64,000 nucleotides of DNA from CBDBJK01 sp965206395 (GTDB lineage: Bacteria; Chloroflexota; Dehalococcoidia; Lucifugimonadales; CATOSD01). Under the pieces are notes generated by a model, which did no database searches, was not told the DNA's origin, and saw only the letters and a program-made list of their open reading frames with translations. The translations under genes were made by a program, and so were the position numbers. Shown piece by piece: positions 54,956 to 64,000 of this stretch. Numbering within the stretch: position 1 is the first letter of the stretch; each line of letters starts with the position of its first letter. The DNA lies in contig CBDBJK010000033.1 in the NCBI GenBank assembly GCA_965206395.1, positions 1 to 64,000 on the forward strand. The letters are read 5' to 3'.

Positions 54956-55888
54956 CTATGAATAATTCTGAAGCCACCAGCGAGCGATGTCCACCCTGCG
55001 TGTGAACCAGACATTGGAAAAGCCTTTTGCGTACTCCAAGAACTGTTGAAGGGCCACCGCTCTAGACGGACGACCGGCTATCCTGCAATGCAACCCGATA
55101 GACATCATCTTGGGATGGGTTGCGCCCTCGTAGTACAGACGGTCGAAGGTGTTCCGCATCGTCTCGTAAAAATCGCTGGGATTTGACATGCCGCCGCGCC
55201 AGAACTTGGTGTCGTTCACTTCCAACGAGTACGGAACGACCAGCCACTTCTTGCCTTTCACCTCTGTGTAGTATGGCAGGTCGTCGTTGTAGGCGTTGCA
55301 GTCGTACAGAAACCCACCCTCTTCGACCACAAGCTCGCGGGTGTTGATGCTTGGGCCGTAGCGTGTGTACCAGCCGAGAGGCCGCTGGCCCGTGGTGCGT
55401 TCGATGGACTCCACTGCCTTGCGAATGGCCTCTCGCTCGGCGTCTCTGTCCATATTGTAATACTCCTCCCAGCGATAGCCGTGTCCGAACACCTCATGCT
55501 CCATCCGCACGATCTCCGGCCCGACGTGGGGGTTGCGCTCCAGTGCAAGGGCACAGCAGAAGAACGTCGCCTTTACGTCATACTCCGCCAGGATGCTGAG
55601 AAGCCTCCATACGCCTGCTCTGCTACCGTACTCGAAGAAGGACTCGTTGGCGAGGTCACGTTCGTCCAACGGCAGTGGCGAAGGCACTTCGTTATTGACC
55701 TCTCTAGTGGGGTCGCCGTCTAGCAGTGAATACTCAGACCCTTCCTCATAGTTCACCACAACTGAAATAGCGATGCGCGCGCCGTTGGGCCACTCCACTT
55801 TTGGCGGATTGGGGCCATAGCCTACAAAGTCTCGTTCGTTCATATCAACATAGCTCCGAATTGCAGATTTAGGTTCCGTTGCGGTCAC
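54956..55888 (-). CDS. PuuE-like polysaccharide deacetylase-family protein
   Basis: 310 residues of NodB-type fold. The sequence (MNERDFVGYGPNPPKVEWPN, VVNYEEGSEYSLLDGD, VKATFFCCALALERNP, MSIGLHCRIAGRP) matches the PuuE allantoinase/urate-catabolism branch rather than sugar deacetylases. The expected reaction is hydrolysis of a cyclic amide such as allantoin. The longest start is GTG 55888 without a ribosome site; ATG 55843, ten bases after GGAG, may be the true start. Faces away from the BY-kinase gene. Confidence 0.85.
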   Translation of the reverse strand: MTATEPKSAIRSYVDMNERDFVGYGPNPPKVEWPNGARIAISVVVNYEEGSEYSLLDGDPTREVNNEVPSPLPLDERDLANESFFEYGSRAGVWRLLSILAEYDVKATFFCCALALERNPHVGPEIVRMEHEVFGHGYRWEEYYNMDRDAEREAIRKAVESIERTTGQRPLGWYTRYGPSINTRELVVEEGGFLYDCNAYNDDLPYYTEVKGKKWLVVPYSLEVNDTKFWRGGMSNPSDFYETMRNTFDRLYYEGATHPKMMSIGLHCRIAGRPSRAVALQQFLEYAKGFSNVWFTRRVDIARWWLQNYS

Positions 55889-56264
55889 ATTGTACTACGC
55901 TCAATCCAGTTTGCAGCCCAACCTACATGACTGGTTGCCAGGGCAAATTGACTCTCGATATAGCCCTCTGGGTGGAAACATCCCCTTGGCTTGGGTGTGA
56001 GCATCCGGGTGGCCATAGGTAGCCGCACCGACCTGACGATGGCCCTCATCGAGCATAGGGGTTATGGCAGGCTCGGAGTCTTGTTTCACGCAACACAAGG
56101 GGCATTACGTATGACGTGATATTGCTCACATCCGTGTACTTGAGAGTCATTCCTGCCACAATTAAATGCAGTCGGGGTGCGAACAGTGTGGTTTTGGTGG
56201 TCACGACTTTGAGCCTTTCCTTCGCTGAAGTATTCCACTCTATGCAGAGACGCGCAGGTTGAAT
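55889..56264. other. Intergenic stretch without a recognised gene
   Basis: About 375 bases between divergent genes. No frame, RNA or clear promoter pair stands out. Confidence 0.5.
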
Positions 56265-57506
56265 ATGGCAGATTCCTTGATTTCGATGTTGAAGACGGAC
56301 GAAGACTCCGAGACGCCTTCCGATGAGAAGAAGGGGATGAGCAGGCTAAAGCTCTCTATTCTTCTTATCATGCTCATTTACGCGGGTTTGGCGCTTTATT
56401 CCGGCAGCTTGCTTCCCCTTCGGCTGATAAAGGGCACGAGCATGGAGCCTGCGCTTCATGCAGGTGACGTGGTGCTTCTAAAGGGGGTGCCTCTTTCAGA
56501 CGTGCGGGTGGGCGACATTGTGGCTTATGATGCCCCGGCTGCCGCAAGCGGCGTTTCTGGCGGCTCGAAGGTGATTCTCCACCGGGTTGTCAAAACGCAG
56601 GTGGATGGCGGCGTGCTGGTTCTGAATACGAAAGGCGATAACAGCGACATTGATCCCTGGTCGGTCAAGTCATCGGAGTTTCGCGGAGTTCAGGCGATTC
56701 GCATCCCATTTGTGGGCAAGCCTTTGCTATTCCTGACCAGTTCGATGGGCATTCTCTTTCTATCCATTAGCGCACTGATTACGCTGCTTTATTTTCCGGC
56801 AATGATGATGTTCCACATGCTTGTTCTGAGAAAACCAGAAATAACCCCAGCTCTTGCGCTTGCGGGAGGCAAGTCAGAGCCACAATCAGACTCGCAGGTG
56901 GCCGTAATTCTCGCAGGGGTAAATAGACTGGCTACGGAGCAAGAACAGGTGCAAGGGTCTCTGGTTCAGCTAAGCGAGTCTATATCCTTCTACGCGACAA
57001 ATCTACAGTCCCACACAGAGGTGGTGCAGGACCTGGCAGAGGTGACGAACATGCTCAAGGGAGTTGTCGAAAATCGGGGTATGGAACAACAGAGGAGGCG
57101 AAGTCTTATGTTTGCGGTAATGATAGTGGACGATCAGGAACCGTTCAGGAGACGGGCTAGAAAGATTCTGGAGATGGATGGAGACTTTCGCGTGGTCGCG
57201 GAGGCGGGCGATGGAAGCGAGGCTCTTGACATGATGGAGAGGATTAGCCCCGATCTGATTCTGATGGACGTGCAGATGCCAGTCATGAATGGCTTCGAGG
57301 CTACCAAGCGCATACAAGACCAGTATCCTGGCGTCTCTATAGCCCTTATCAGCATGGAGAGCGAGCAAGAATACTCGCGCATGGCGTCCGAGATTGGCGC
57401 GATGGCATTCCTGAACAAGAGGGATTTTTCGTCAGCAACGCTGCGACGCGCCATCGATGATCCGACGAGGCCCCGGAGCCTGAGGCAGCCTAACCTTTCC
57501 TTCTGA
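56265..57506 (+). CDS. ER-type signal peptidase I fused to a response-regulator receiver
   Basis: 413 residues in one uninterrupted frame. After a helix (LKLSILLIMLIYAGLALYSG) comes an S26B/SipW-type signal peptidase domain: LIKGTSMEPALHAGDVVLLK with the catalytic Ser, DVRVGDIVAYDAP, and VILHRVVKT with His in place of the usual Lys, then TKGDNSDIDPW. A second membrane region follows (LLFLTSSMGILFLSISALIT), a coiled linker, and from about residue 285 a receiver domain (FAVMIVDDQEPFRRRARKIL, DLILMDVQMPVMNGFEATKR, ALISM) with phospho-acceptor Asp. GAGGAGG lies nine bases before the Met at 57109, so a free receiver could also be made. Confidence 0.85.
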   Translation: MADSLISMLKTDEDSETPSDEKKGMSRLKLSILLIMLIYAGLALYSGSLLPLRLIKGTSMEPALHAGDVVLLKGVPLSDVRVGDIVAYDAPAAASGVSGGSKVILHRVVKTQVDGGVLVLNTKGDNSDIDPWSVKSSEFRGVQAIRIPFVGKPLLFLTSSMGILFLSISALITLLYFPAMMMFHMLVLRKPEITPALALAGGKSEPQSDSQVAVILAGVNRLATEQEQVQGSLVQLSESISFYATNLQSHTEVVQDLAEVTNMLKGVVENRGMEQQRRRSLMFAVMIVDDQEPFRRRARKILEMDGDFRVVAEAGDGSEALDMMERISPDLILMDVQMPVMNGFEATKRIQDQYPGVSIALISMESEQEYSRMASEIGAMAFLNKRDFSSATLRRAIDDPTRPRSLRQPNLSF

Positions 57507-57720
57507 TGTGCCAGTGTCGATGAGCAACAACCTCATCCCCCTCTCCGCGAGCAGAGAGGGGGTGTTATGGTACAAACTCTGTGTAGAGACAGCGTAAATT
57601 CCCTTCTCCCCTGGTGGGAGAAGGTCAGGATGAGGGGGAAGTATGCTCTTTCAGACGCTTCACCCTCATCCGTCAAGGGAGAGGAAAGTATACGGTAAAA
57701 ACCTGGTACATTGGTATTAG
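57507..57720. repeat. Palindrome-rich intergenic repeats
   Basis: CCCCCTCTCCGCGAGCAGAG continuing AGGGGG (57538-57563) and CCCTTCTCCCCTGGTGGGAG continuing AAGG (57601-57624) are hairpins of the same style as at 45982. They may serve as terminators for both flanking genes, which converge here. Confidence 0.6.
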
Positions 57721-58440
57721 CTACCCAGCGGGTGGCAGGTCGATGACGCCGATTTCGTTTACGAGCCTGACCTGAGTGCCATACGGCTCGCTTAATTCCC
57801 GAAGCGTTTTCAGTATCCTGCGACCCGCATCTTCGCTTGCCAGAACGGGACGCCCTCGGTTGGAGCGGGGCTTGCGAAATCCAAGCTCGATAGGGTGCAG
57901 TCGCACTTCGCCGGGGCCGTTTCGGTTCAGGTGGATTACAGCGACGACGCTCTCCCAGAACATAGCGTCTGCGGGGAAGCCGCGCGTGTCATTCTGGCTG
58001 CGATAGTCGTAGAAGTCTGCTGGCGTGGCGGTATTGTCAAGCCCGGCGCGCTCGTACAGGTCGGATGGAAGGCTGGGCATGACCTCGTTCTGGAAGATGA
58101 AGTTGCCGAGGCTGTAGAAGATTGGCCTGCTCTTGTACACCTCCACGCCCCGAAGGAAGTGCGGGCCATGTCCCAGGACAGCGTCTGCGCCCTCATCCAC
58201 GCATCTGTGGTCGGCAGCCGTCCAGAGGCCTCCTGAATTCGCCGCCGGGTACGGCTCGTAGCGATGGATTTGCATCTCCAGGTTTGTGAATGCGGCATCC
58301 GCGCCGCGCAGAACGTCGATCAGGCCCGTGAAGCGTTCCTCCCTGAAAGACGAGAGAGGCCGTGCGATCATGCTGTCTCCGGTGGCAGCCAGAACGAACT
58401 CTCCGCTTTCTGCTTCGTACATCTGATGGCTATCGGTCAT
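57721..58440 (-). pseudogene. CapA-family protein with large internal in-frame deletion
   Basis: The ends match CapA (poly-gamma-glutamate synthesis-type metallophosphatase): VLAATGDSMIARPLSSF and AAFTNLEMQIHRYEP at the N-terminus, DEGADAVLGHGPHFLRGVEV and RPIFYSLGNFIFQNEVMPSL at the C-terminal half. Between GGLWTAA and DHRCVDEGADA the family normally has about 150-200 more residues, including the metal-binding NNHA...D segment. Here the two parts are joined directly and in frame. The remaining 239 residues cannot form the full metal site. Start taken at ATG 58440. Confidence 0.75.
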
Positions 58441-58779
58441 ACCCTGGCTCCGTTCAAGTTTTGTTTTACATTTGTGATAAGGATGGTTTAGCAATTTATG
58501 CAGAGGTCAGTATCTCAAGGGGCAGGGTAACAGTTGTTGGCGATACCTGCACTGGCGATGCAAGCCTCTTTCTCGCCATAGACGCAGTAGAGGTAGCGGG
58601 CTGTAAAGTCGTCAAAATCATTTCGATCCTTGACCGGCGGGAAAACTGCAGCGACGAGATATAACGCCTTGGCTATGACTTCGTTGCGCTGTTTGAGGAC
58701 AACGAACGGGGCGAGGCCGCACCTGTGGTAAAATAACACTTCAGTTTAGACTACCAGGATTTTGGAAAGAGGGGGCATA

Positions 58780-59670
58780 ATGACAGAATTGCCGCGAAAA
58801 GAGTTGGGAAGTACAGGCCTCAGCGTCACGACACTGAGCTACGGCGCTATGGAACTCAGGGGCGCTCCTAGAGGACGCGACGTCTCTGAAAAGCAGTCAG
58901 AGGAAATCCTCAACGCCGTTCTGGACGCTGGGATAAACTACATCGACACCTCCGTCGACTATGGTTTGAGCGAAGAGCGAATTGGAAAGTATATCTCTCA
59001 CCGAAGGTCGGAATTCTACCTCGCGTCAAAGTGTGGATGTGCCGTTGGAGATTCTCCTGCACAAACAGGTCAGAGGCTTCCCCACAGCTTTACGCCTGAA
59101 AATATTGTTGCGGGCGTGGAGCAGAGCCTCAAGCGAATGAAGACCGACTACCTGGATGTAGTTCAATTCCACGCCAGTCCTTCCAGAGAAACCTTGAATG
59201 AGAACCAGGCGGTTGAGGCCCTGGTAAAGCTCAAACAGCAGGGCAAGATACGCTTTCTGGGCACTTCGTCGACCTTTCCCAACATAACCGACCTCGTAGC
59301 TATGGGAGTGTTCGACGTATTTCAGATACCCTACTCCGCACTACAGAGGGAACACGAGGATGTAATAACCCAGGTTGCCGAGTCGGGGTCTGGCCCGGTG
59401 ATTCGCGGCGGCGTAGCCAAGGGCAATCCCTCCGAGGAGAAGCAGAGCGGTGAGGCATGGGATGTCTGGCAGAAGGGCAAACTGGATGAGTTGCTGAATG
59501 GCATGAGCAGGATGGAGTTCATGCTGCGCTTTACCCTGACTCATCCAGACCTCCACACCACCATAGTTGGAACCATCAACCCCGACCACCTGAAGAACAA
59601 CATAGACGCAGCATTGAAAGGCCCGCTTCCGTCGGACGTTTACGAAGAGGCCAAGCGTAGACTATCCTAG
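58780..59670 (+). CDS. Aldo-keto reductase family protein
   Basis: A 296-residue (beta/alpha)8 NADPH-dependent reductase. The catalytic set is Asp in NYIDTSVDYGLSEERIGKYI, Tyr in the same DYG motif, Lys in FYLASKCGC and His in VVQFHASPS. The C-terminal TLTHPDLHTTIVGTINPDHL is the cofactor-binding end. GAGGGGGC precedes ATG 58780. The ThDP enzyme gene follows after 65 bp and may be in the same operon. Substrate unknown. Confidence 0.92.
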   Translation: MTELPRKELGSTGLSVTTLSYGAMELRGAPRGRDVSEKQSEEILNAVLDAGINYIDTSVDYGLSEERIGKYISHRRSEFYLASKCGCAVGDSPAQTGQRLPHSFTPENIVAGVEQSLKRMKTDYLDVVQFHASPSRETLNENQAVEALVKLKQQGKIRFLGTSSTFPNITDLVAMGVFDVFQIPYSALQREHEDVITQVAESGSGPVIRGGVAKGNPSEEKQSGEAWDVWQKGKLDELLNGMSRMEFMLRFTLTHPDLHTTIVGTINPDHLKNNIDAALKGPLPSDVYEEAKRRLS

Positions 59671-59735
59671 TGCGGGGCAAGATCCATGAAATTGACAATG
59701 TTATTGTTAGCTCGAATGTATAGGAGGACTGATCA

Positions 59736-61391
59736 ATGACTATTGACGTAGCCACCGCAATCGCACGCATCCTGAAGCAAGAGGGTGTCGAGTGGGTCTC
59801 CACGTTTCCCGTTTGCAGGGTGAACAACGCGCTGGGCCGCGAAGGTGTTCCACTGGTCATGATGCGCGACGACCGATACGCCATTGCCGTAGCAGACGCT
59901 TTCTCGCGAATCACGGGAGGCGACCGAATTGGGGTTTGCACAGTTCAAGGTGGTGTTAACGCTGCCGGGATACAGGTTGCGTTCGCGGGGTTGGCCCAGG
60001 CTTACGAAGACGGATCCCCTATCCTCTGCATAACCGATGGAGTCCCAATAGGGCAATCTGAAAACAGCCAGTTCGACGTCACCACCAGCTTGAAAGCGGT
60101 CTCGAAATGGTACGGATACATCGACAAGCCTGAGCGCGTGCCTGAGTTCATGCGCCGTGCGTTCACGATGCTTCGCAGCGGCAGGCCCGGCCCCGTTGTT
60201 CTGGCTGTCCCCGATGCTTCCGGCACATACGATGAAACAGTTGATCCTTACAAGCCAGTGAAGGGTTGGAAGTCGGCCCCGGACCCTGCTGATGTAACCA
60301 CAGCAATTGACCTGCTTCTGGATGCCAAGAACCCTCTTATTTACGTCGGGGAGGGTGTCATATATGCGGGCGCTTCAGAGGAATTGAAAGCTTTTGCCGA
60401 GTTAGTCAACGCGCCAGTCATTACCACGCTCAAGGCCAAGGGAGCGTTCCCGGAAAATCACCCGTTGTTTGTCGGCGTTCGTGGTGACCACACAGCCAAC
60501 TATCTGGCAAAAAGTGACGTGATTCTATCAGTTGGTTCGAGCCTTTCCCCTGGACGATTCAGCCACGCAATCCCTGATGCGCCCAATAAGACTATCATCC
60601 AGTGCATTCTGGATGAGCTTCATATAAACAAGATTTACCCGACTGCTCATGCCGTGATCGGAGACGCGCGTTTCACGCTCCAGGCACTCACAAAAGAGGT
60701 ATCCGAGAGAACGTCCGGTGCCGGGAGGCCCGCAGGGAACGTTGCATCGGAGATCAAGGTTGAACGTGATTCTGGACTTGCTCAATACCGAGAGGCGATG
60801 GCGTCTAACGACACGCCGATCAACCCATACAGGGTTTATGGCGACCTGATGAAAGTGCTGGACCCTCATAACTCGTTTGTCACCCATGATTCAGGTAACA
60901 CTCGCGATCAGTTGAGTACCGTATATGACACCTTGATCCCGCGTGGCTTTTTGGGCTGGGGTAATGTCTCCACCCTGGGATTCAGTCTGGCGGCCTCCGT
61001 AGCGGCTAAGATAGCGTTTCCGGAAAGAAAAGTCGTTGCGGTCACCGGTGAGGCAGGGGTGGGATACATGCTCGGCAACCTCGAAGTTCCGGTCAGGCGG
61101 AAGCTTGGCATCACGATAGTGCATATCAGCAACGGTGGTTTTGCGGGATACGGCCCTGGATTCTGGGGCGAAGGCCACGACCCTTATACGCACGTCGTAC
61201 TGGGGCCTGACGAAGTTGATATGTCAAAGCTCATTGCCGAATTGGGCCTGTATACAGAGCGAGTGAGTGAGCCTTCCGAAATCATCCCCGCTCTTGAACG
61301 CGCACTCGCGGCAAACGAAACTGGTCAGCCGTCTTACATCGAGTTCATATGCAGCCAGTATCCGCTGTACGGAAGGTGGGCCACCAGTTAA
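59736..61391 (+). CDS. Thiamine diphosphate-dependent enzyme (acetolactate synthase-like)
   Basis: 551 residues with the three-domain layout of the family: N-terminal Pyr domain (LKQEGVEWVSTFPVCRVNNA, GVCTVQGGVNAAGIQVAFAG), central domain (NPLIYVGEGVIYAGASEELK) and C-terminal PP domain (GWGNVSTLGFSLAASVAAKI, VTGEAGVGYMLGNLEVPVRR, ISNGGFAGYGPGFW). The ThDP motif GDG...NN is modified to GEAG...SNGG, and the usual catalytic Glu region reads VEWVST. The reaction is probably a 2-oxoacid or related decarboxylation/ligation, not proven to be acetolactate synthase. TAGGAGG precedes the ATG. Confidence 0.88.
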   Translation: MTIDVATAIARILKQEGVEWVSTFPVCRVNNALGREGVPLVMMRDDRYAIAVADAFSRITGGDRIGVCTVQGGVNAAGIQVAFAGLAQAYEDGSPILCITDGVPIGQSENSQFDVTTSLKAVSKWYGYIDKPERVPEFMRRAFTMLRSGRPGPVVLAVPDASGTYDETVDPYKPVKGWKSAPDPADVTTAIDLLLDAKNPLIYVGEGVIYAGASEELKAFAELVNAPVITTLKAKGAFPENHPLFVGVRGDHTANYLAKSDVILSVGSSLSPGRFSHAIPDAPNKTIIQCILDELHINKIYPTAHAVIGDARFTLQALTKEVSERTSGAGRPAGNVASEIKVERDSGLAQYREAMASNDTPINPYRVYGDLMKVLDPHNSFVTHDSGNTRDQLSTVYDTLIPRGFLGWGNVSTLGFSLAASVAAKIAFPERKVVAVTGEAGVGYMLGNLEVPVRRKLGITIVHISNGGFAGYGPGFWGEGHDPYTHVVLGPDEVDMSKLIAELGLYTERVSEPSEIIPALERALAANETGQPSYIEFICSQYPLYGRWATS

Positions 61392-61823
61392 AACGACCAC
61401 CAGGGTATGGAACACTCCATGCCCTGGTGCAGTGGGCCAGTCTGATTGGTTAGGGGGATTCTATGCTCCGTCAATTCGATCTCGTGGTTTTCGACCTTGG
61501 CGGCGTGCTAGTGCAGACGGTGCGATCCTGGGAGGAAGCGCATGAGCGCGCAGGTTTGCCATTCCCCCCGCCGAGCGATCCCGAGTACGGGGCAAGACTG
61601 AAGAAGCTGCCGCGACTAGGAAATGGCAGCGTAGACAGCGCGCGGTATTTCGCGCTGGTCGCTGAGGCCTCCCAGGGAGTATACACCGCCGATGACGTTT
61701 GGCGCATAAGCGATGCCTTGCTGATTGGGGAATACCCCGGTATCAGCCGCGTATTCGATGCGTTGGAGGCCGTGAGTATCGAAACTGCGTTACTCTCGAA
61801 CACGAATGACGCGCATTGGGCTA

Positions 61824-63060
61824 GTGGTTCAACGTTTTTGTATTGATGGGTAGAGTGACTTTAGCTTGATGCGCGCATCCTCGGTAGTGAAGCGCCAATC
61901 CACTCGTATCACATCCCGGTTGCGTTGATTCTGCCAAGCATTGACCTCGCCGCGCAGGATGTCTTGATTGGCAATCCGTCGGTCCAGGCACTGTCGAGCC
62001 AGCACACCGATCTCTATCTCCGCCATATTCAACCAACTCCCGTGTTTGGGAGTGTAGTGTATCTCCAGTCGCTCAGCTATACGCCTCGCCTCAGCAGGCT
62101 CGAATGCCTCGTATAGCGAGGACAGCTTGTGAGTGTTGAGATTGTCCATTACCAGCACGATCCGGTCTCTGTCAGGGTAGTCCTCGTCGACCAGTTTCTT
62201 TATCACATGCGCCCAGTCCACCTTCGTGCGACGCTCTCTGACCTCGACTCGGCGCCATCCGTCCAACGGTGCAAACAGCATGAACAGGCTGCTCACTCCA
62301 TTGCGCTCGTATTCGTAGTCGTATGCCGCCGATAAGCCGGGCGCTGCGGGACGCGGCACTCGCGTCTCCTTGACTTGCTGTTTGCTCGTCTCATCCATGC
62401 ACACCAGAACCTCATTCCCATCGTACGGCCGTTGGTAGACCTCCAGTACGTCTTCCATCGCGCACACAAACTCCGCGCTCTGACCGGGCGGGATGCACCA
62501 ACTCTGCTTCAGCCACGGCTTCAGTTCGTTTTTTTTTAAGCGCCTGGCGAACCGTCTCGGTGCTAATGGTCCCGACTATCTCACACTCGACCAACTGGTC
62601 AGCCAACAGCTTCAGGGTCCAACTGGCACGCCCCTCCGGCGGTTCCCCGCAGGCCATCGCTATCAACCGTGCTTCACCTTCGCCGTCCAGTCTCTTTTGA
62701 CGCCGACGCAGTTGCTTTTTGCGATTCAGCGCAGACTCGACCCCCTCCTCCACACAGCGCTTGCGTATTCGCTCGACCGTTGACTGTCCCACACCGAGCG
62801 CGCTGGTGATGTCCGCGTCCTTCATTCCCCCGTCCGAGCGTGACTCATCGCTCATCAGCAGAATGCGCGCATGGGTCTGTTTGTACGCCGCAGCCCGACC
62901 GCGTGAGACCAAGGCGTTGAGTTCCTGTTGTTCGTCGGTAGTCAGTCTGATACGGTACTTCTTGGTAGACATCATGGTTCCTCCTCGGTTCAACGTTACG
63001 ATTGAACCCCCAAGAGGAACAATGACTATCATGGTATTCATTTCAATGATGTTGGACCAC
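61824..63060 (-). mobile_element. IS630-family element (type E), copy 3
   Basis: 1237 bp, with TA duplicated at 61822-61823 and 63061-63062. It lacks the 12-bp duplication of copy 2. Confidence 0.95.
61829..62975 (-). CDS. IS630 transposase by frameshift (copy 3)
   Basis: Same as copy 1: helix-turn-helix frame from ATG 62975, slip at nine A residues, DDE frame to 61829. It shares the Lys of copy 2 in RIRKRCVEE, so copies 2 and 3 are closer to each other than to copy 1. Confidence 0.9.
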
Positions 63061-63486
63061 TAGGCTGTTTGCGCAAACGCCGGGCGAGCCGGAATTCCCG
63101 ACTCTAGTACGGGCGCGACATCGCTTTGCCAGCCATCTTCTCGGTGTAGAGAAGCCCGACCCTCTCGCTTACCGCCACGTTGAATCTGCGACCGGACATG
63201 CCGCTGACCGCATTCTCTTCTTCGACGACACGCTAATCAACGTCGAAGGTGCCCGTGCTGTCGGCTGGACTGCAGACGTGATTGGCTACAACCGCGACCC
63301 AGTGACCCGAATGCTGGCGTGCCTGCGGCAACGTAGCGTTATAGATTAGCACCAGTGGCGCGAGGGCGGACCTGACCCCGATGATGGCTCCAGCCGCATA
63401 GTGACAAGAGCGATGGACAGAAGGAAGCGCGGTGGCCTGCTTCGCTTCACACGTTGACCCTTTCCAGATTAGTCACGAACCCGCTG

Positions 63487-64000
63487 TCAGACCTTCATCC
63501 AGGCGGGGTCTTCGAGCTTTGCCTTCAGCGTGCGCAAAAGCTCGCCCGCTGGCACGCCGTCGAGTGCGCGGTGGTCGAAGGTAAGGCTGAGGTACATCAT
63601 CGAGCGCACCGCGATTTCCCCATGATGGACGGCAGGCTTCTCGACGATTCGCCCCACGCCCAGAATCGCAACCTGGGGCGGGTCTATGATTGGCGTGAAG
63701 GCGTCGATGTCATAGCTCGCAAGCGACGTTATAGTGAAGCTTGCCCCCGTTACTTCGTCGACGGACAGGCTGCCTTTGCGAGACTTGTCTGCAAACTCCC
63801 TCAGTTCCTTCGCAATAGCGAGCAAGTCCTTTTTGTGGGCGCTTCTGACAACCGGAACCATGAGGCCATCCTGCACGGCCATTGCCACGCCCACGTTGAT
63901 CTCATCCAGAAGGCGAATCTCATCATCAATCAGGGTAGCGTTTAACCGAGGATTCTCCTTGAGCGCGGCTGCGGTGGCCTTGACGATCAGGTCTAGGTCG
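63487..64000 (-). CDS. 2-oxoacid dehydrogenase E2 (acyltransferase) C-terminal part
   Basis: Partial: the 5' end lies beyond the window. 171 codons of the catalytic acyltransferase domain: DLIVKATAAALKENPRLNAT, NVGVAMAVQDGLMVPVVRSA, GASFTITSLASYDIDAFTPI and the active-site motif SLTFDHRALDGVPAGE (His and Asp of HRxxDG). The lipoyl and subunit-binding domains would be upstream. Whether it serves pyruvate or branched-chain 2-oxoacids cannot be told. Confidence 0.93.
   Translation of the reverse strand, partial: DLDLIVKATAAALKENPRLNATLIDDEIRLLDEINVGVAMAVQDGLMVPVVRSAHKKDLLAIAKELREFADKSRKGSLSVDEVTGASFTITSLASYDIDAFTPIIDPPQVAILGVGRIVEKPAVHHGEIAVRSMMYLSLTFDHRALDGVPAGELLRTLKAKLEDPAWMKV

Larger units (their letters stand above)
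61463..63349 (+). pseudogene. HAD-superfamily phosphatase split by IS630
   Basis: 61463-61823 and 63063-63349 rejoin exactly across one TA into a 215-codon gene. It has motif I LVVFDLGGVLVQTV (nucleophile Asp, with Gly instead of the second Asp as in YihX-type sugar phosphatases), motif II ALLSNTNDAHW, Lys in GVEKPDPLAYRH and motif IV ILFFDDTLINVEGARAVGW. The junction reads NDAHWARLFAQTPGEPEFPT. A clean, recent insertion with no other damage. Confidence 0.9.

Noticed and set aside
1..64000. tRNA and rRNA genes
   Set aside because: No T-loop-like GGTTCGAATCC context with a matching acceptor stem and no rRNA-like stretch was seen on either strand.

Overview
The window looks like a chromosomal segment from a Chloroflexota bacterium, plausibly of the Dehalococcoidia/SAR202 type. 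That placement is inference: there is no rRNA or other marker gene here. It rests on moderate GC, the mix of oxidative catabolic genes (haloacid dehalogenase, cyclase-family hydrolase, ThDP enzyme, FAD/Fe-S oxidoreductase, aldo-keto reductase, PuuE-like deacetylase), a rpsF-ssb-rpsR cluster and DUF4389/DUF6295-type proteins. I found no tRNA, rRNA, CRISPR array or prophage.

Layout. 1-4990 (minus): ribosomal and housekeeping run rpsF-ssb-rpsR-parvulin-hom-lipoprotein; S6 carries a long acidic 18-residue repeat tail. 5.0-7.5 kb: DUF3179 lipoprotein split by an IS5-type element and containing an in-frame UGA at a CxxC position (candidate selenoprotein). 7.5-21.2 kb: mostly intact metabolic, DNA repair and transport genes, with a frameshifted Fic gene and an SGNH hydrolase with an amber codon. 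21.2-30.6 kb: an IS-dense patch (two IS427-like, two IS3, one IS1031-like, one truncated IS5) that has cut a RhuM-like gene, an ABC ATPase region, a VTT-domain membrane protein and an unknown membrane protein. 30.6-42.6 kb: rsgA with an upstream small ORF and terminator, an Lrp-family regulator under a consensus promoter, a PAS-kinase-receiver gene split by an IS630 element, a GreA protein with an extra N-terminal domain, a cation exchanger and a 962-residue FAD/Fe-S protein. 42.6-46 kb: remains of a Lon-family protease cut by two ISs. 46-64 kb: thioredoxin-like lipoproteins, M16 peptidase, Wzz/BY-kinase with a truncated Tyr tail, PuuE-like deacetylase, a signal peptidase-receiver fusion, an internally deleted CapA, aldo-keto reductase, ThDP enzyme, a HAD gene split by IS630 and the end of a 2-oxoacid dehydrogenase E2 gene.

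The dominant theme is recent IS proliferation. Eleven complete and one partial element of six types cover roughly 12 kb, about 19 percent of the window. Copies within a type are nearly identical, and several hosts can be rejoined in frame by removing the IS and one target duplication, so the damage is young. Frameshifts, nonsense codons and an in-frame deletion elsewhere suggest relaxed selection.

The most interesting items are the candidate UGA-encoded selenocysteine with a SECIS-like hairpin (6795-6830), the signal peptidase-receiver fusion (56265-57506), the GreA fusion (37286-38107), the S6 repeat tail (4006-4434) and the 25-codon ORF with terminator upstream of rsgA.
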